Source: JBLNCE01 sp050260415 (GTDB lineage: Bacteria > Bacillota > UBA4882 > JAAYXC01). From it: a stretch of DNA of 6,720 nucleotides. The translations under genes and the position numbers were made by a program. Shown piece after piece: positions 1-5,877 of this stretch. The number at the start of each line of letters is the position of its first letter. Positions within the stretch are counted from its first letter, which is position 1. The notes below the pieces were generated by a model. The model was not told the DNA's origin. It was given only the letters and a program-made list of their open reading frames with translations, and did no database searches. Where the stretch lies: positions 1-6,720 of the forward strand of contig JBLNCE010000036.1 in NCBI GenBank assembly GCA_050260415.1. The letters are read 5' to 3'.

Positions 1-495
1 GCAACCGCCCAACCCCGTCTCCACATGGCCGGTCGGGTGGGATACGGCGATCAGGACGTCGCTGTAGGCGATCTCCCGCGCAATCTTGACGGTCTGCTCC
101 ACTTCGCCGTCAATCCGGACCTCCACCTCGCTGCCGCCGGTCAGACCATCGGCCATGATAAACGGCGCTCCGACGCGCTCGATGCCGAAACCGTGGGCGT
201 GGGCGTGCAGCAGATGTTTGACGGCGTTCTCCCGCGCGCCCTTGTACAGGGTCGACGTCTCGGTCAGGAAGACCTGGCCGCCCTTTTGCCGCGCCGCGTC
301 GACCACGGCCCGGATCAGTTCCGGTTTGACGTGCGTGGTGTTATGCTTCTCACCCACGTGAAGCTTGACGGCCACGAAGTCGTCCCGCTCGATCAGATCA
401 GCTATCTGCGCACGCTCGATCAGCACCCGCATGGCCGCGACCTGTTCGTCGAGGGTGGGGTTATCTTTCAATGGCACATAAAAGACCTTGCTCAT
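1..495 (-). CDS. DUF362 domain protein, N-terminal part (runs off left edge)
   Basis: The minus strand reads open from an ATG at 495 to the first base of the window, giving 165 residues with no stop. The protein begins MSKVFYVPLKDNPTLDEQ. It then shows the DUF362 signature: KLHVGEKHNTTHVKPEL (residues 44-60), a TETSTLYKGARENAVKHL stretch (78-95), GAPFIMADGL (109-118) and SHPTGHVETGLGG (152-164). Family members are usually full-length proteins of about 300-380 residues, often with a C-terminal 4Fe-4S ferredoxin segment that would lie outside this window. Their biochemical role is not settled; an iron-sulfur or redox role is usually proposed. The start is fixed by GGAGGT at 502-507, six bases upstream of the ATG. 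The gene lies downstream of the epimerase on the same strand, but a terminator and a second hairpin separate them, so co-transcription is uncertain. The dense plus-strand reading over this region is an antisense shadow. Confidence 0.88.
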   Translation of the reverse strand, partial: MSKVFYVPLKDNPTLDEQVAAMRVLIERAQIADLIERDDFVAVKLHVGEKHNTTHVKPELIRAVVDAARQKGGQVFLTETSTLYKGARENAVKHLLHAHAHGFGIERVGAPFIMADGLTGGSEVEVRIDGEVEQTVKIAREIAYSDVLIAVSHPTGHVETGLGGC

Positions 496-513
496 CGCTT
501 TACCTCCAGGTAA

Positions 514-537
514 CGGCCGGCGCTTCAGGGCCGGCTA
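514..537 (-). other. Hairpin in the leader of the DUF362 gene
   Basis: A perfect 6-bp inverted repeat, GCCGGC (516-521) and GCCGGC (530-535), has an 8-base loop. It lies just upstream of the GGAGGT ribosome-binding site of the DUF362 gene. It has no T-tract, so it is not an intrinsic terminator. It could be an mRNA leader structure or have no function. Confidence 0.35.
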
Positions 538-542
538 TTCGG

Positions 543-575
543 CTAAAAGCAGGGGTTTCCTGCTGCCCCCTGCTT
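543..575 (-). terminator. Intrinsic terminator after the epimerase gene
   Basis: On the minus strand, AAGCAGGGG (575-567) pairs perfectly with CCCCTGCTT (555-547) around an 11-base loop and runs into CTTTTAG. The 9-bp stem lies 67 bases past the epimerase stop. The U-run is short (four), so some read-through into the DUF362 gene is possible. Confidence 0.6.
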
Positions 576-642
576 CGAACCTCACCCGGCATCCATGCCG
601 CCCTCTCCCCTTCTGCCCATCGAGACGGGCCGGACCGGTTTC

Positions 643-1521
643 TCAGAGCGCGACTGAGATCGTCACGTACAACCTGACCTTACTATCCGGTTCGAGCAGG
701 TAAAGATCCTGGCGGGTATTGAACGCCCGGCTCCTGGCCATGAAGAGTTCGAGGCAGACGAAGTCTTTCCCGGGTACGGACCAAAGGACCGGGTATTTGA
801 ACTCCCGGCTGTAATCCATCTGGATATGCTTCCCGGTCACCAGGTCGCGAAGTCCAACGCGGGTCGCCGTTTGGTCCAGGATCACTTTGGCCTTGACCGC
901 GTCGGTCAGGTCCAGGTCGTTCCGAAAAGGCTTAATCATCATATCATCGCCATCGAACATCGTGGCGCCGTCGATCTCGAAGGCCAGTCGGCGCTTGTCC
1001 GCCACGCGAAAATATGGATGCAACCCGGCGTAAAAAGGCATCGTCTGATCGGAATGGTTGGTATACTCCTGGATGATGCGGAGTTGATTACCGATCAAGC
1101 TGTACTCGAACCGGAGCTCGAAGTCAAATGGATAAACCACCTTTGTCCGCTCATCGCTTCGCAAGGCAAGTGTGATCGAGGCCCTCTCCCGCGTTCCGGT
1201 GCTGATTACCTCCCACGGTACGTCACGGGCGAAGCCGTGCGCTTTCATCCGGTAGTCATGGCCCGCCCATTGATACCGCCCGTCATCGAGTTGGCCGCAG
1301 ATCGGAAAAAGGACGGGGATCCCGCCCCGCACGTTGACGTTGGCGTCATAGTAAGTGTCTTCATCGAGGTAGAGAAGTTCCCGGCCGAACAAGGCGAAGC
1401 CGGTGACGATCCCGCCGCGCGCGGGCGTGATCTTGACCCGGGCACCCGACGCATGGTCCTCCAGGCAATAATAACGATACTGGTCCCGATCTTCCCGGAC
1501 GTCGAACATTTGCCACTTCAT
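643..1521 (-). CDS. Aldose 1-epimerase family protein (galactose mutarotase-like)
   Basis: This 292-residue protein fits the usual size (about 290-350 residues) of the aldose 1-epimerase superfamily, cytosolic beta-sandwich enzymes that interconvert alpha and beta anomers of free or phosphorylated hexoses. Family landmarks are in order: GGIPVLFPICGQL (residues 66-78), the HGFAR motif with H95, and GLHPYF with H168. E258 in the FVCLELF stretch sits where the catalytic glutamate is expected. H95, H168 and E258 would form the acid-base set. It resembles the GGxPxxFP subgroup that includes hexose-6-phosphate mutarotases and uncharacterised YeaD/LacX-like proteins, so the exact sugar cannot be named. 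No signal peptide is seen. The ATG at 1521 is preceded by a modest AGGG about nine bases upstream. A near-consensus promoter and a terminator make it a likely single-gene unit. No sugar-catabolism genes are adjacent. Confidence 0.9.
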   Translation of the reverse strand: MKWQMFDVREDRDQYRYYCLEDHASGARVKITPARGGIVTGFALFGRELLYLDEDTYYDANVNVRGGIPVLFPICGQLDDGRYQWAGHDYRMKAHGFARDVPWEVISTGTRERASITLALRSDERTKVVYPFDFELRFEYSLIGNQLRIIQEYTNHSDQTMPFYAGLHPYFRVADKRRLAFEIDGATMFDGDDMMIKPFRNDLDLTDAVKAKVILDQTATRVGLRDLVTGKHIQMDYSREFKYPVLWSVPGKDFVCLELFMARSRAFNTRQDLYLLEPDSKVRLYVTISVAL

Positions 1522-1597
1522 CCCCTTTTTCCCTGATGTAACGCACGCAGCCTCCGGCGCGGAACGGGAATCATTGCAAGCGGTGGATCCATTTACT

Positions 1598-1626
1598 AGT
1601 ATATAAGCGGTCTCCGATCATGGCAA
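1598..1626 (-). promoter_or_regulatory. SigA-type promoter of the epimerase gene
   Basis: On the minus strand, TTGCCA (1626-1621) and TATACT (1603-1598) are separated by exactly 17 bases. Each hexamer matches the consensus at five of six positions. The start of transcription would be near 1591, giving a leader of about 70 bases. The promoter lies just downstream of the CAP-gene terminator. Confidence 0.75.
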
Positions 1627-1645
1627 TCACCGGTATCGACGAGAT

Positions 1646-1677
1646 AGCAAAAGAGAGGCGGGGCTCCGCCTCTCTTT
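1646..1677 (-). terminator. Strong intrinsic terminator of the CAP-domain gene
   Basis: AAAGAGAGGCGG (1650-1661) and CCGCCTCTCTTT (1666-1677) form a perfect 12-bp stem with a 4-base loop. On the minus strand it ends in CTCTCTTTTGC and starts 19 bases past the CAP gene stop. It insulates the CAP gene from the epimerase promoter downstream. Confidence 0.88.
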
Positions 1678-1696
1678 CGTGCCAGCCATGCTTACC

Positions 1697-2368
1697 TTAG
1701 CCGATGAACTGCTGCGTCAGCATCTTGCCGTACGGTCCGCCGTTGACCACGCCGATGCCGATCTTGGTAAAGCTCCCGTTCAGGATATTGGCCCGGTGGC
1801 CCGGGGAGTTCATCCAGGCCTGCATGGCGCCGGCCGCGGACGAGTTGCCGGCGATGTTCTCACCCGCCGTGCGGTAGGTGATCCCGGCCGCCCGCATCTG
1901 ATCGAACGGGCTGCCCAGGGTGGGCGACTGGTGGCCGAAGTAGCCGTTCTGGATCATGTCCCGCGACTTGGCCCGCGCCGTCTGGACCAGGCGGTAGTCG
2001 ATCTGGAGCGGCGCCAGCCCTGCCTTGGCCCGTTCCGCGTTGACCTGCTGCAGGATGTAATTCTCATCCGCGGTCAGGTTCTGCGTGCCCGGGTCGGCCG
2101 GCGTGGGCGCCGGGGCCGGGGTCGCCGTCGGTTTCGGCGTGGGTGCCGGAGTCGAAGTCGGCACCGGCGTCGGCGTCCGTGTCGGTGTCTGTGTCGGCGC
2201 CGGCGTACCCGGTTGGCTCACCGGGTTGATCCGCACGAGTCGGTAGCCGGTCGCGGTTGGGACCAACTTGTAATAGTACCGATAAACAGTGGTCTGGGCC
2301 AGGGCCGGCATGGCCGTGGCGACCAGAAGACCAATGACGGCGAAGATGGTTACCCAAGTCTTACGCAT
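1697..2368 (-). CDS. Secreted CAP (SCP/PR1, YkwD-like) domain protein
   Basis: The 223-residue product starts with a Sec signal peptide: MRKTW, a hydrophobic core at 6-20 and likely cleavage after ALA at residue 24. A short YYYKLVPTATGYRLVRINP segment (31-49) follows, then a Pro/Thr/Ala-rich linker (53-94). A C-terminal CAP domain covers about 100-223. The domain shows the typical LQQVNAERAKAGLAPL opening (106-121), GYFGHQSP with H146, GENIAG with E170, and MNSPGHRANIL with H191. These residues correspond to the His/Glu cavity of the family. CAP proteins of this group are exported or wall-associated and common in spore-forming Firmicutes; their molecular function is mostly unknown. The linker probably spans the cell wall or tethers the domain. 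The start is well supported by a GGAGGAGGGA ribosome-binding site at 2374-2383. It appears monocistronic. I see no transmembrane anchor or sorting signal at the C terminus. Confidence 0.93.
   Translation of the reverse strand: MRKTWVTIFAVIGLLVATAMPALAQTTVYRYYYKLVPTATGYRLVRINPVSQPGTPAPTQTPTRTPTPVPTSTPAPTPKPTATPAPAPTPADPGTQNLTADENYILQQVNAERAKAGLAPLQIDYRLVQTARAKSRDMIQNGYFGHQSPTLGSPFDQMRAAGITYRTAGENIAGNSSAAGAMQAWMNSPGHRANILNGSFTKIGIGVVNGGPYGKMLTQQFIG
2087..2212 (-). repeat. Low-complexity Pro/Thr-coding tract inside the CAP gene
   Basis: This stretch encodes residues 53-94, mostly TP, TPAP and TPTP units (for example PTQTPTRTPTPVPTSTPAP). On the plus strand it reads as degenerate GGCGTCGG-like repeats. 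It is an extended linker, and such tracts commonly vary in length between strains by slippage. Confidence 0.8.
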
Positions 2369-2451
2369 TGGTTTCCCTCCTCCATGAATTTGCCGCGGCG
2401 CCTATTATTGCTTCCAGGTACCGGATCGCGCCGCTGCCTGGGATGGTCGTT

Positions 2452-2481
2452 ATGTTACCAGAAGGGGGAGGAAGGAAACAA
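2452..2481 (-). promoter_or_regulatory. Possible promoter of the CAP gene
   Basis: On the minus strand, TTGTTT (2481-2476), an 18-base spacer and TAACAT (2457-2452) form a weak pair. The -10 is preceded by TGG, an extended -10 feature. No better pair was found in the 346-base gap between the divergent CAP and araC genes. Confidence 0.3.
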
Positions 2482-2698
2482 CCGGGGGATGGCTGGGAAA
2501 GATGGGGCTCTATACATGGGTAGACAGTTTTAGGAGCCATGGCTGATAGCTGGAGTCCGAAGCCTAATTATCGCAATATACCACCAGACCCTGTTTTCCA
2601 CCTATGATGAGGGCGTCGATCCGAATCAGGGCGGCGCCTTCGCTATCCTTGGTTTATGGCCGATGACGGCTTAATAATCCATCCGGCTGGCGGCATTA

Positions 2699-2714
2699 TG
2701 CTATAACTATAACC
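2699..2714 (+). promoter_or_regulatory. Extended -10 element abutting the AraC start codon
   Basis: TGC-TATAAC at 2699-2707 is an extended -10. TATAAC repeats immediately at 2708-2713, and the ATG follows at 2715. Transcription about seven bases after the first -10 would begin at or next to the ATG. There is no Shine-Dalgarno sequence upstream of the start. A leaderless mRNA is therefore the simplest reading. An alternative upstream promoter, TTGGTT (2649-2654), 18 bases, AATAAT (2673-2678), would give a leader of about 30 bases, also lacking a ribosome-binding site. Confidence 0.45.
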
Positions 2715-3548
2715 ATGCCGGAGCAGGAGAAAGCCAAGTTTTGGCGCGACACGACCCTGGGCGAGCTGGAACTGCTGCGCGCCCAATACGTCACCCATGC
2801 CTTTGCCCCACACATCCACGAGGGTTACGCCATCGGCGTCATCGAGGCCGGCGCGGAGGGTTTTTTATACCGCGGCGCGTATCACGTGGCGCCGGCCGGG
2901 ACCATGGTCGCGCTCAATCCAGGGGAACGGCATACAGGTGAGGCGGCGGCCAGATCCGGCTGGACGTACCGGATGCTCTATCCGGAAGCCCGTCTCCTGC
3001 AGCAAGCGGCGGCGGAAGTGGCTGGTAGATCACGGGCGATGCCGTTTTTTGGCCGGTGCGTCATCCGCGACGAACTCGTCGCCCAGTGGCTGCTTAATCT
3101 GCACGCCGCGCTGGAAGAGGGCGTTTCCGTGCTGGAACGTGAGTCGCGGTTACTGTGGGTCCTGGCCCACCTAGTCAGCCGGCACGCGGACGACCGTCCG
3201 TCGCCCCCGGCGCTCCGCCCGGAACGCGAGAGCGTGCGCCGCGCGCGCGAATACATCGAGCAGTGTTATGCCGGCAACATCCTCCTGGAGGACCTGGCGC
3301 GCGCCGCAAACCACAGCCCGTTTCATCTGCTGCGCGTCTTCCGCCGCGAGGTCGGATTGCCGCCGCACGCCTACCTGACCCTGGTGCGCGTGCGCCAGGC
3401 CAAACGGCTGCTCGCCGAGGGCCGGCCCATCCTCGAGGTAGCCGCCCAAACCGGCTTTAGCGACCAAAGCCACCTCACCCGCCATTTCAAGCGCCTGGTC
3501 GGCGTGACCCCGGGGCAGTTCGCGGCGGCATCCCATCCACGGGGATAG
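2715..3548 (+). CDS. AraC-family transcriptional regulator with N-terminal cupin domain
   Basis: The 277-residue protein has the standard two-part AraC layout. The N-terminal cupin (about 10-100) carries APHIHEGYAIGVIEAG (31-46) and LNPGERHTGEA (67-77), matching the AraC-binding domain of regulators that often sit beside amino-acid exporters. The C-terminal domain (about 173-272) holds two helix-turn-helix units: LEDLARAANHSPFHLLRVFRR (191-211) and ILEVAAQTGFSDQSHLTRHFKR (239-260), ending in the signature GVTPGQF. The protein begins only ten residues before the conserved FWRD motif (9-12), so the ATG at 2715 is a sound start even though no ribosome-binding site precedes it. The azlCD exporter lies 1.2 kb downstream on the same strand, with an inverted toxin-antitoxin pair in between. 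Control of azlCD is a reasonable inference. The ligand, perhaps an amino acid or analogue, is unknown. Confidence 0.92.
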   Translation: MPEQEKAKFWRDTTLGELELLRAQYVTHAFAPHIHEGYAIGVIEAGAEGFLYRGAYHVAPAGTMVALNPGERHTGEAAARSGWTYRMLYPEARLLQQAAAEVAGRSRAMPFFGRCVIRDELVAQWLLNLHAALEEGVSVLERESRLLWVLAHLVSRHADDRPSPPALRPERESVRRAREYIEQCYAGNILLEDLARAANHSPFHLLRVFRREVGLPPHAYLTLVRVRQAKRLLAEGRPILEVAAQTGFSDQSHLTRHFKRLVGVTPGQFAAASHPRG

Positions 3549-3550
3549 AG

Positions 3551-3578
3551 AACGTTGCCGCCAGCCTGGCAACGTTTT
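3551..3578 (+). terminator. Intrinsic terminator of the AraC gene
   Basis: AACGTTGCC (3551-3559) and GGCAACGTT (3568-3576) form a perfect 9-bp stem with an 8-base loop, ending in TTTT. The stem begins three bases after the AraC stop codon. The minus-strand side lacks a T-run, so it acts for plus-strand transcription. Confidence 0.8.
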
Positions 3579-3601
3579 GACTCTATCGCGTTACCGATGG
3601 C

Positions 3602-3647
3602 AAAAAACAACGACGCCATTTCCCGCACCGCCTTCGAGCTTCGCGTC
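3602..3647 (-). terminator. Possible terminator after the PIN toxin gene
   Basis: Past the toxin stop, the minus strand has GACGC (3647-3643) pairing with GCGTC (3616-3612) across a 26-base loop, followed by GTTGTTTTTTGCC with a run of six T. The T-run is good but the stem is short, so this is tentative. Confidence 0.35.
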
Positions 3648-3648
3648 C

Positions 3649-4098
3649 TTACGGCGGTAAACTTTCCTGCGCCGGTCCCGCAAGGCTCTTGACCCAGGGC
3701 AGTCTTCCACCCAGCGCGCGGAGCAGCCTGCGATCGCAAGTGTAGAGCGGGCAACCCCTCATCTCCGCCAGGGCGACATACGCCGCGTCGTAGATCGTAG
3801 GCAGGCCGAATCGCCCGGAGATCCCCCACGCGCGCCAAAGAAGTGCGGCGGGAGTCTCGATCTCAATACCGATGGCGCTTAGTTGCTGAAAACCTTCCCA
3901 AGCGCGTTCCGGCGTCAGCTTTCCGTGCGCCGTGAGCCTACGGAGCACGGACGGTACCTCGTACAGGAGAAGGGTTGGGGCGATGAGCGTCACCCCGCCT
4001 GCGAGCCAGGATTCCAAGATCGCCAGCGCCGGTTCGGATTCCTCCTCGTTCACGAGCCACTTGACGGCGAGGCTTGCATCTACACAGACGGCGCCCAT
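3649..4098 (-). CDS. PIN-domain ribonuclease toxin, VapC-like
   Basis: The 149-residue protein has the full acidic set of PIN-domain endoribonucleases: D7 in VCVDASLAVKWLV, E47 in LLLYEVPSVL, D104 in IYDAAYVALAE and D122 in LYTCDRRLL. These residues bind Mg2+/Mn2+ in the family, and VapC toxins cleave tRNA or rRNA. The length is usual for VapC (about 130-150). The YEVPSVLRRL, LPTIYDAAYVALA and CPLYTCDRRLL blocks resemble the PIN subgroup widespread in thermophilic bacteria and archaea. Its ATG follows directly on the TAG of the upstream HTH gene (TAGATG), and a GGGGTGAG ribosome-binding site lies inside that gene. This implies translational coupling and a toxin-antitoxin operon. All catalytic residues are present, so the toxin is probably active. 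The target RNA cannot be told from sequence. Confidence 0.9.
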   Translation of the reverse strand: MGAVCVDASLAVKWLVNEEESEPALAILESWLAGGVTLIAPTLLLYEVPSVLRRLTAHGKLTPERAWEGFQQLSAIGIEIETPAALLWRAWGISGRFGLPTIYDAAYVALAEMRGCPLYTCDRRLLRALGGRLPWVKSLAGPAQESLPP

Positions 4099-4569
4099 CT
4101 ACGATCGCTCACCCCTGAGTTCCCACAGCGCGTCTTCGGAGGTGTATGCTTCGGGTCCGCCTCTATCCTGCTGTTCCTGCCGCATCTCGTGGAGCCGCCG
4201 CCTTAGCGCCGCCACAAGCCCGTGCGGCGAAAGCTCCTTCATGCTCCGAGAATCCGCGCCATAAACAGCCAAGGTCTCCTTGGCCTGCCCCGGCCAGGAT
4301 ACACTGGCGGATGGTGTGGCGTGAACCGCTGGATTCCCTCCCGCGGCTGTATCCGCGTTGTTAAGGGGCGGACTCTCTTCATTGCGCCCGGAGTTGATGA
4401 AGGAGGCGATCTCTTTCGCGGAGAACCGGCGTGCGTTACCGATTTTGATGCCTTTGAGCTTGCCCTCACGGAGCCATCGCCAGATGGTGGGCTCGGAGAC
4501 ACCAAAGTAGTCCGCCACCGCCTGGACGGTCATCAAAGGTGGAAGGTTTGGCGGTTGAGGTCCTGACAT
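4099..4569 (-). CDS. MerR/excisionase-type HTH protein, putative antitoxin
   Basis: The 156-residue protein has an N-terminal winged HTH of the excisionase/HTH_17 type: LMTVQAVADYFGVSEPTIWR (12-31), then WLREGKLKGIKIGNARRF (32-49) and SAKEIASFI (50-58). A low-complexity, probably flexible middle (about 60-98) follows, then a charged helical C terminus (about 110-156) with LVAALRRRLHEMRQEQQ and SEDALWELRGERS. An N-terminal DNA-binding domain with a flexible tail is the usual antitoxin layout. It directly precedes the PIN toxin with no gap (TAGATG), so an antitoxin and autorepressor role is likely. Classical VapB antitoxins use AbrB, RHH or Phd folds instead, so this is an atypical pairing. The start has a perfect AGGAGGTGA at 4574-4582, four bases from the ATG. 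It could also be only a regulator, with toxin neutralisation elsewhere. Confidence 0.82.
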   Translation of the reverse strand: MSGPQPPNLPPLMTVQAVADYFGVSEPTIWRWLREGKLKGIKIGNARRFSAKEIASFINSGRNEESPPLNNADTAAGGNPAVHATPSASVSWPGQAKETLAVYGADSRSMKELSPHGLVAALRRRLHEMRQEQQDRGGPEAYTSEDALWELRGERS

Positions 4570-4589
4570 GACGTCACCTCCTGGCCTGT

Positions 4590-4619
4590 ATCATATCAAA
4601 CTCGTTTATTATCTGTCAA
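4590..4619 (-). promoter_or_regulatory. Promoter of the HTH-PIN operon
   Basis: On the minus strand a perfect -35 TTGACA (4619-4614), an 18-base spacer and TATGAT (4595-4590, five of six matches) form a strong SigA-type promoter. Transcription would begin near 4583, right at the AGGAGGTGA ribosome-binding site, giving a leader of only about 14 bases. Confidence 0.8.
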
Positions 4620-4630
4620 TGACGATCATT
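4618..4630. promoter_or_regulatory. Candidate operator at the toxin-antitoxin promoter
   Basis: The palindrome AATGA-CGA-TCATT (5-bp arms) overlaps the upstream edge of the -35 box. A second perfect 8-bp palindrome, TGACGTCA (4569-4576), overlaps the start codon and ribosome-binding site. Either could be bound by the HTH protein for autorepression; this is inferred from position only. Confidence 0.35.
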
Positions 4631-4750
4631 AATTATCAATCAGGATTAAAACACAGATCCCGTCTCGGCTCAGGCCAACTCCTCCGGCCTCAGCATTACC
4701 AATCTGGTTTGATTCGAATCCCACCTCGTTGAGAACCTGCTCCATCATCG

Positions 4751-4770
4751 CAAGATCATCCAAGATCTCC
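4751..4770 (+). promoter_or_regulatory. Tandem 10-bp direct repeat upstream of azlC
   Basis: CAAGATCATC (4751-4760) is followed directly by CAAGATCTCC (4761-4770); eight of ten positions match. The pair covers the place of a -35 box for the azlC -10 element. AraC-type activators often bind direct repeats there, so this is a candidate site for the upstream AraC regulator. Confidence 0.35.
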
Positions 4771-4781
4771 GCACCCGGGCC

Positions 4782-4796
4782 TGCTATAATGGAGTC
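4782..4796 (+). promoter_or_regulatory. Extended -10 element of azlCD, leaderless start predicted
   Basis: TGC-TATAAT (4782-4790) is a perfect extended -10, and the azlC ATG begins six bases later at 4797. Transcription starting seven bases after the -10 would begin on the A of the ATG. GGAG (4791-4794) is only two bases from the ATG, too near for a normal ribosome-binding site. No -35 consensus is present, as is common with extended -10 promoters. Confidence 0.6.
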
Positions 4797-5534
4797 ATGG
4801 CCAATAATGCAGATATCGAACGCAGCTTCACCGGACGCCGGCACGAATTCCTGGCCGGTGTCCGCGACGAACTACCCATCCTGCTTGGCGTGATGCCCTT
4901 CGGCATGATCTACGGCGCGCTGGCATTGGGCGCCGGGCTAAAGGCCTTGGCGGCGCAAGCCATGTCCTCCGTGGTCTTCGCCGGTTCGGCCCAGTTTATC
5001 ACGGTGCAGCTCATCCGCGCGGGAGTACCCGCGGCCGTCATCGTGCTGACGGTCTTCGTCGTCAACCTGCGGCACGCACTTTACAGCGCCTCCGTCGCGC
5101 CCCATCTCAAGCCGCTCAACCCGCTCTGGAAATGTCTCTTGGCCTACCTGCTCACGGACGAAGCCTACGCCGTGGCCATCACGCGTTACAACCGCGAAGA
5201 TGCCCGGCTGGCCCCACCGCCATATGCGCATTGGTATTTTCTCGGCGCGGGCATAACATTATGGTCCTCATGGCAGTTGAGCACCGCCGTCGGCATCTTC
5301 CTCGGCGCTCAGATCCCCGCCGGGTGGTCGCTCGACTTCACGCTGGCGCTCACCTTCATCGCGCTGGTCTTCCCGGCCGTAAAAGACCGCGCCGGCCTAT
5401 GCTCGGCGCTCTCGGCGGGGTTGGTCGCGGTGCTGGCGTACGGCCTACCCTATAAACTCGGCCTGGTGCTTGCCGCGTTTACCGGCATTGCCGTGGGGCT
5501 GCTGGCGGAAAGGAAGAAGCCGCGATGCACGTGA
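4797..5534 (+). CDS. azlC: AzlC-family branched-chain amino-acid exporter, large subunit
   Basis: The 245-residue membrane protein has family landmarks in order: EFLAGVRDELPILLGVMPFG (17-36), FAGSAQFITVQLI (61-73), NLRHALYSASVAPHL (90-104), LLTDEAYAVAITRYN (118-132), HWYFLGAGITLWSSWQ (145-160) and FALVFPAVKD-like text at about 187-197. About seven or more hydrophobic spans are visible. AzlC works with the small AzlD protein as an exporter; in Bacillus subtilis the pair gives resistance to 4-azaleucine. The conserved region begins at residue 15, so the ATG at 4797 is a natural start. Downstream azlD overlaps its end, showing an operon. Transcription probably starts at the ATG itself, under possible AraC control. 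The true substrate may differ, since AzlCD homologues export several amino acids and analogues. Confidence 0.94.
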   Translation: MANNADIERSFTGRRHEFLAGVRDELPILLGVMPFGMIYGALALGAGLKALAAQAMSSVVFAGSAQFITVQLIRAGVPAAVIVLTVFVVNLRHALYSASVAPHLKPLNPLWKCLLAYLLTDEAYAVAITRYNREDARLAPPPYAHWYFLGAGITLWSSWQLSTAVGIFLGAQIPAGWSLDFTLALTFIALVFPAVKDRAGLCSALSAGLVAVLAYGLPYKLGLVLAAFTGIAVGLLAERKKPRCT

Positions 5535-5839
5535 TGCTCCTCTTTCTCCTCGCCGGGTTGGTCACGTTCCTGACGCGGCTATCGTTCATCGCGCTCTTGG
5601 GCCGGGTGGAAACGCCGCCGCTATTGGCGCGCGCGTTGCGTTTCGTCCCGCCGGCGGTCCTGGCGGCCATCATCTTCCCCGAGCTAATCATCCACGGCGG
5701 CAGACTGGATCCCACGCTCGGCAACATGCGGCTGATCGCCGGGTCGCTTGCCGCCGTCGTCGCCTGGCGCACACGCAATGTGCTGCTGACCATCGCCGTG
5801 GGTATGGCGGCGCTGTGGGCGCTCCAGTGGCTGCGGTGA
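5525..5839 (+). CDS. azlD: AzlD-family exporter, small subunit
   Basis: The 104-residue membrane protein matches the usual AzlD length (about 100-110) with three to four hydrophobic spans. The conserved blocks are TFLTRLSFIALLGR (14-27), ALRFVPPAVLAAIIFPEL (37-54) and AWRTRNVLLTIAVGM (80-94). The start overlaps azlC by ten bases. AAGGAAG lies about eight bases before the ATG at 5525, which favours that start. The in-frame ATG at 5534, overlapping the azlC stop as TGATG, is an alternative that would remove three residues. AzlD is required together with AzlC to form the exporter. No clear intrinsic terminator follows. Confidence 0.93.
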   Translation: MHVMLLFLLAGLVTFLTRLSFIALLGRVETPPLLARALRFVPPAVLAAIIFPELIIHGGRLDPTLGNMRLIAGSLAAVVAWRTRNVLLTIAVGMAALWALQWLR

Positions 5840-5847
5840 CAGATCGC

Positions 5848-5877
5848 CTTTCCTGCTGCTAACGGGGTAAAGGAAAG
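5848..5877. other. Hairpin just after azlD
   Basis: CTTTCCT (5848-5854) and AGGAAAG (5871-5877) pair over seven bases with a 16-base loop. It begins nine bases past the azlD stop but has no T-run. It might protect the mRNA end or act as a weak terminator. Confidence 0.3.

Larger units (their letters stand above)
2369..2714. other. Intergenic region between the divergent CAP and AraC genes
   Basis: These 346 bases hold the CAP ribosome-binding site, a weak minus-strand promoter candidate, and plus-strand promoter elements near 2649-2707. I see no convincing gene, RNA family or repeat. A 22-codon open frame at 2539-2607 was considered and rejected. Confidence 0.6.

Noticed and set aside
25..513. 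Plus-strand frame of 162 codons at the left edge
   Set aside because: Antisense shadow of the DUF362 gene, whose motifs and ribosome-binding site are clear on the minus strand.
826..1536. Plus-strand frame of 236 codons opposite the epimerase
   Set aside because: Antisense shadow of a gene with conserved catalytic motifs on the minus strand; high GC keeps the opposite frame open.
1679..2533. Long plus-strand reading frame (284 codons) opposite the CAP gene
   Set aside because: It is antisense to a clear CAP-domain gene; its Arg-rich middle is the mirror of the Pro/Thr linker codons, and it lacks a ribosome-binding site and any domain.
2539..2607. 22-codon plus-strand frame starting ATG GCT GAT after AGGAG
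   Set aside because: The AGGAG is only two bases from the ATG, the peptide is unremarkable, and no promoter or neighbour supports it.
4629..4844. 71-codon minus-strand frame between the TA operon and azlC
   Set aside because: It overlaps the azlC start and promoter, has no clear ribosome-binding site and matches no family I recognise; a decayed gene cannot be excluded.
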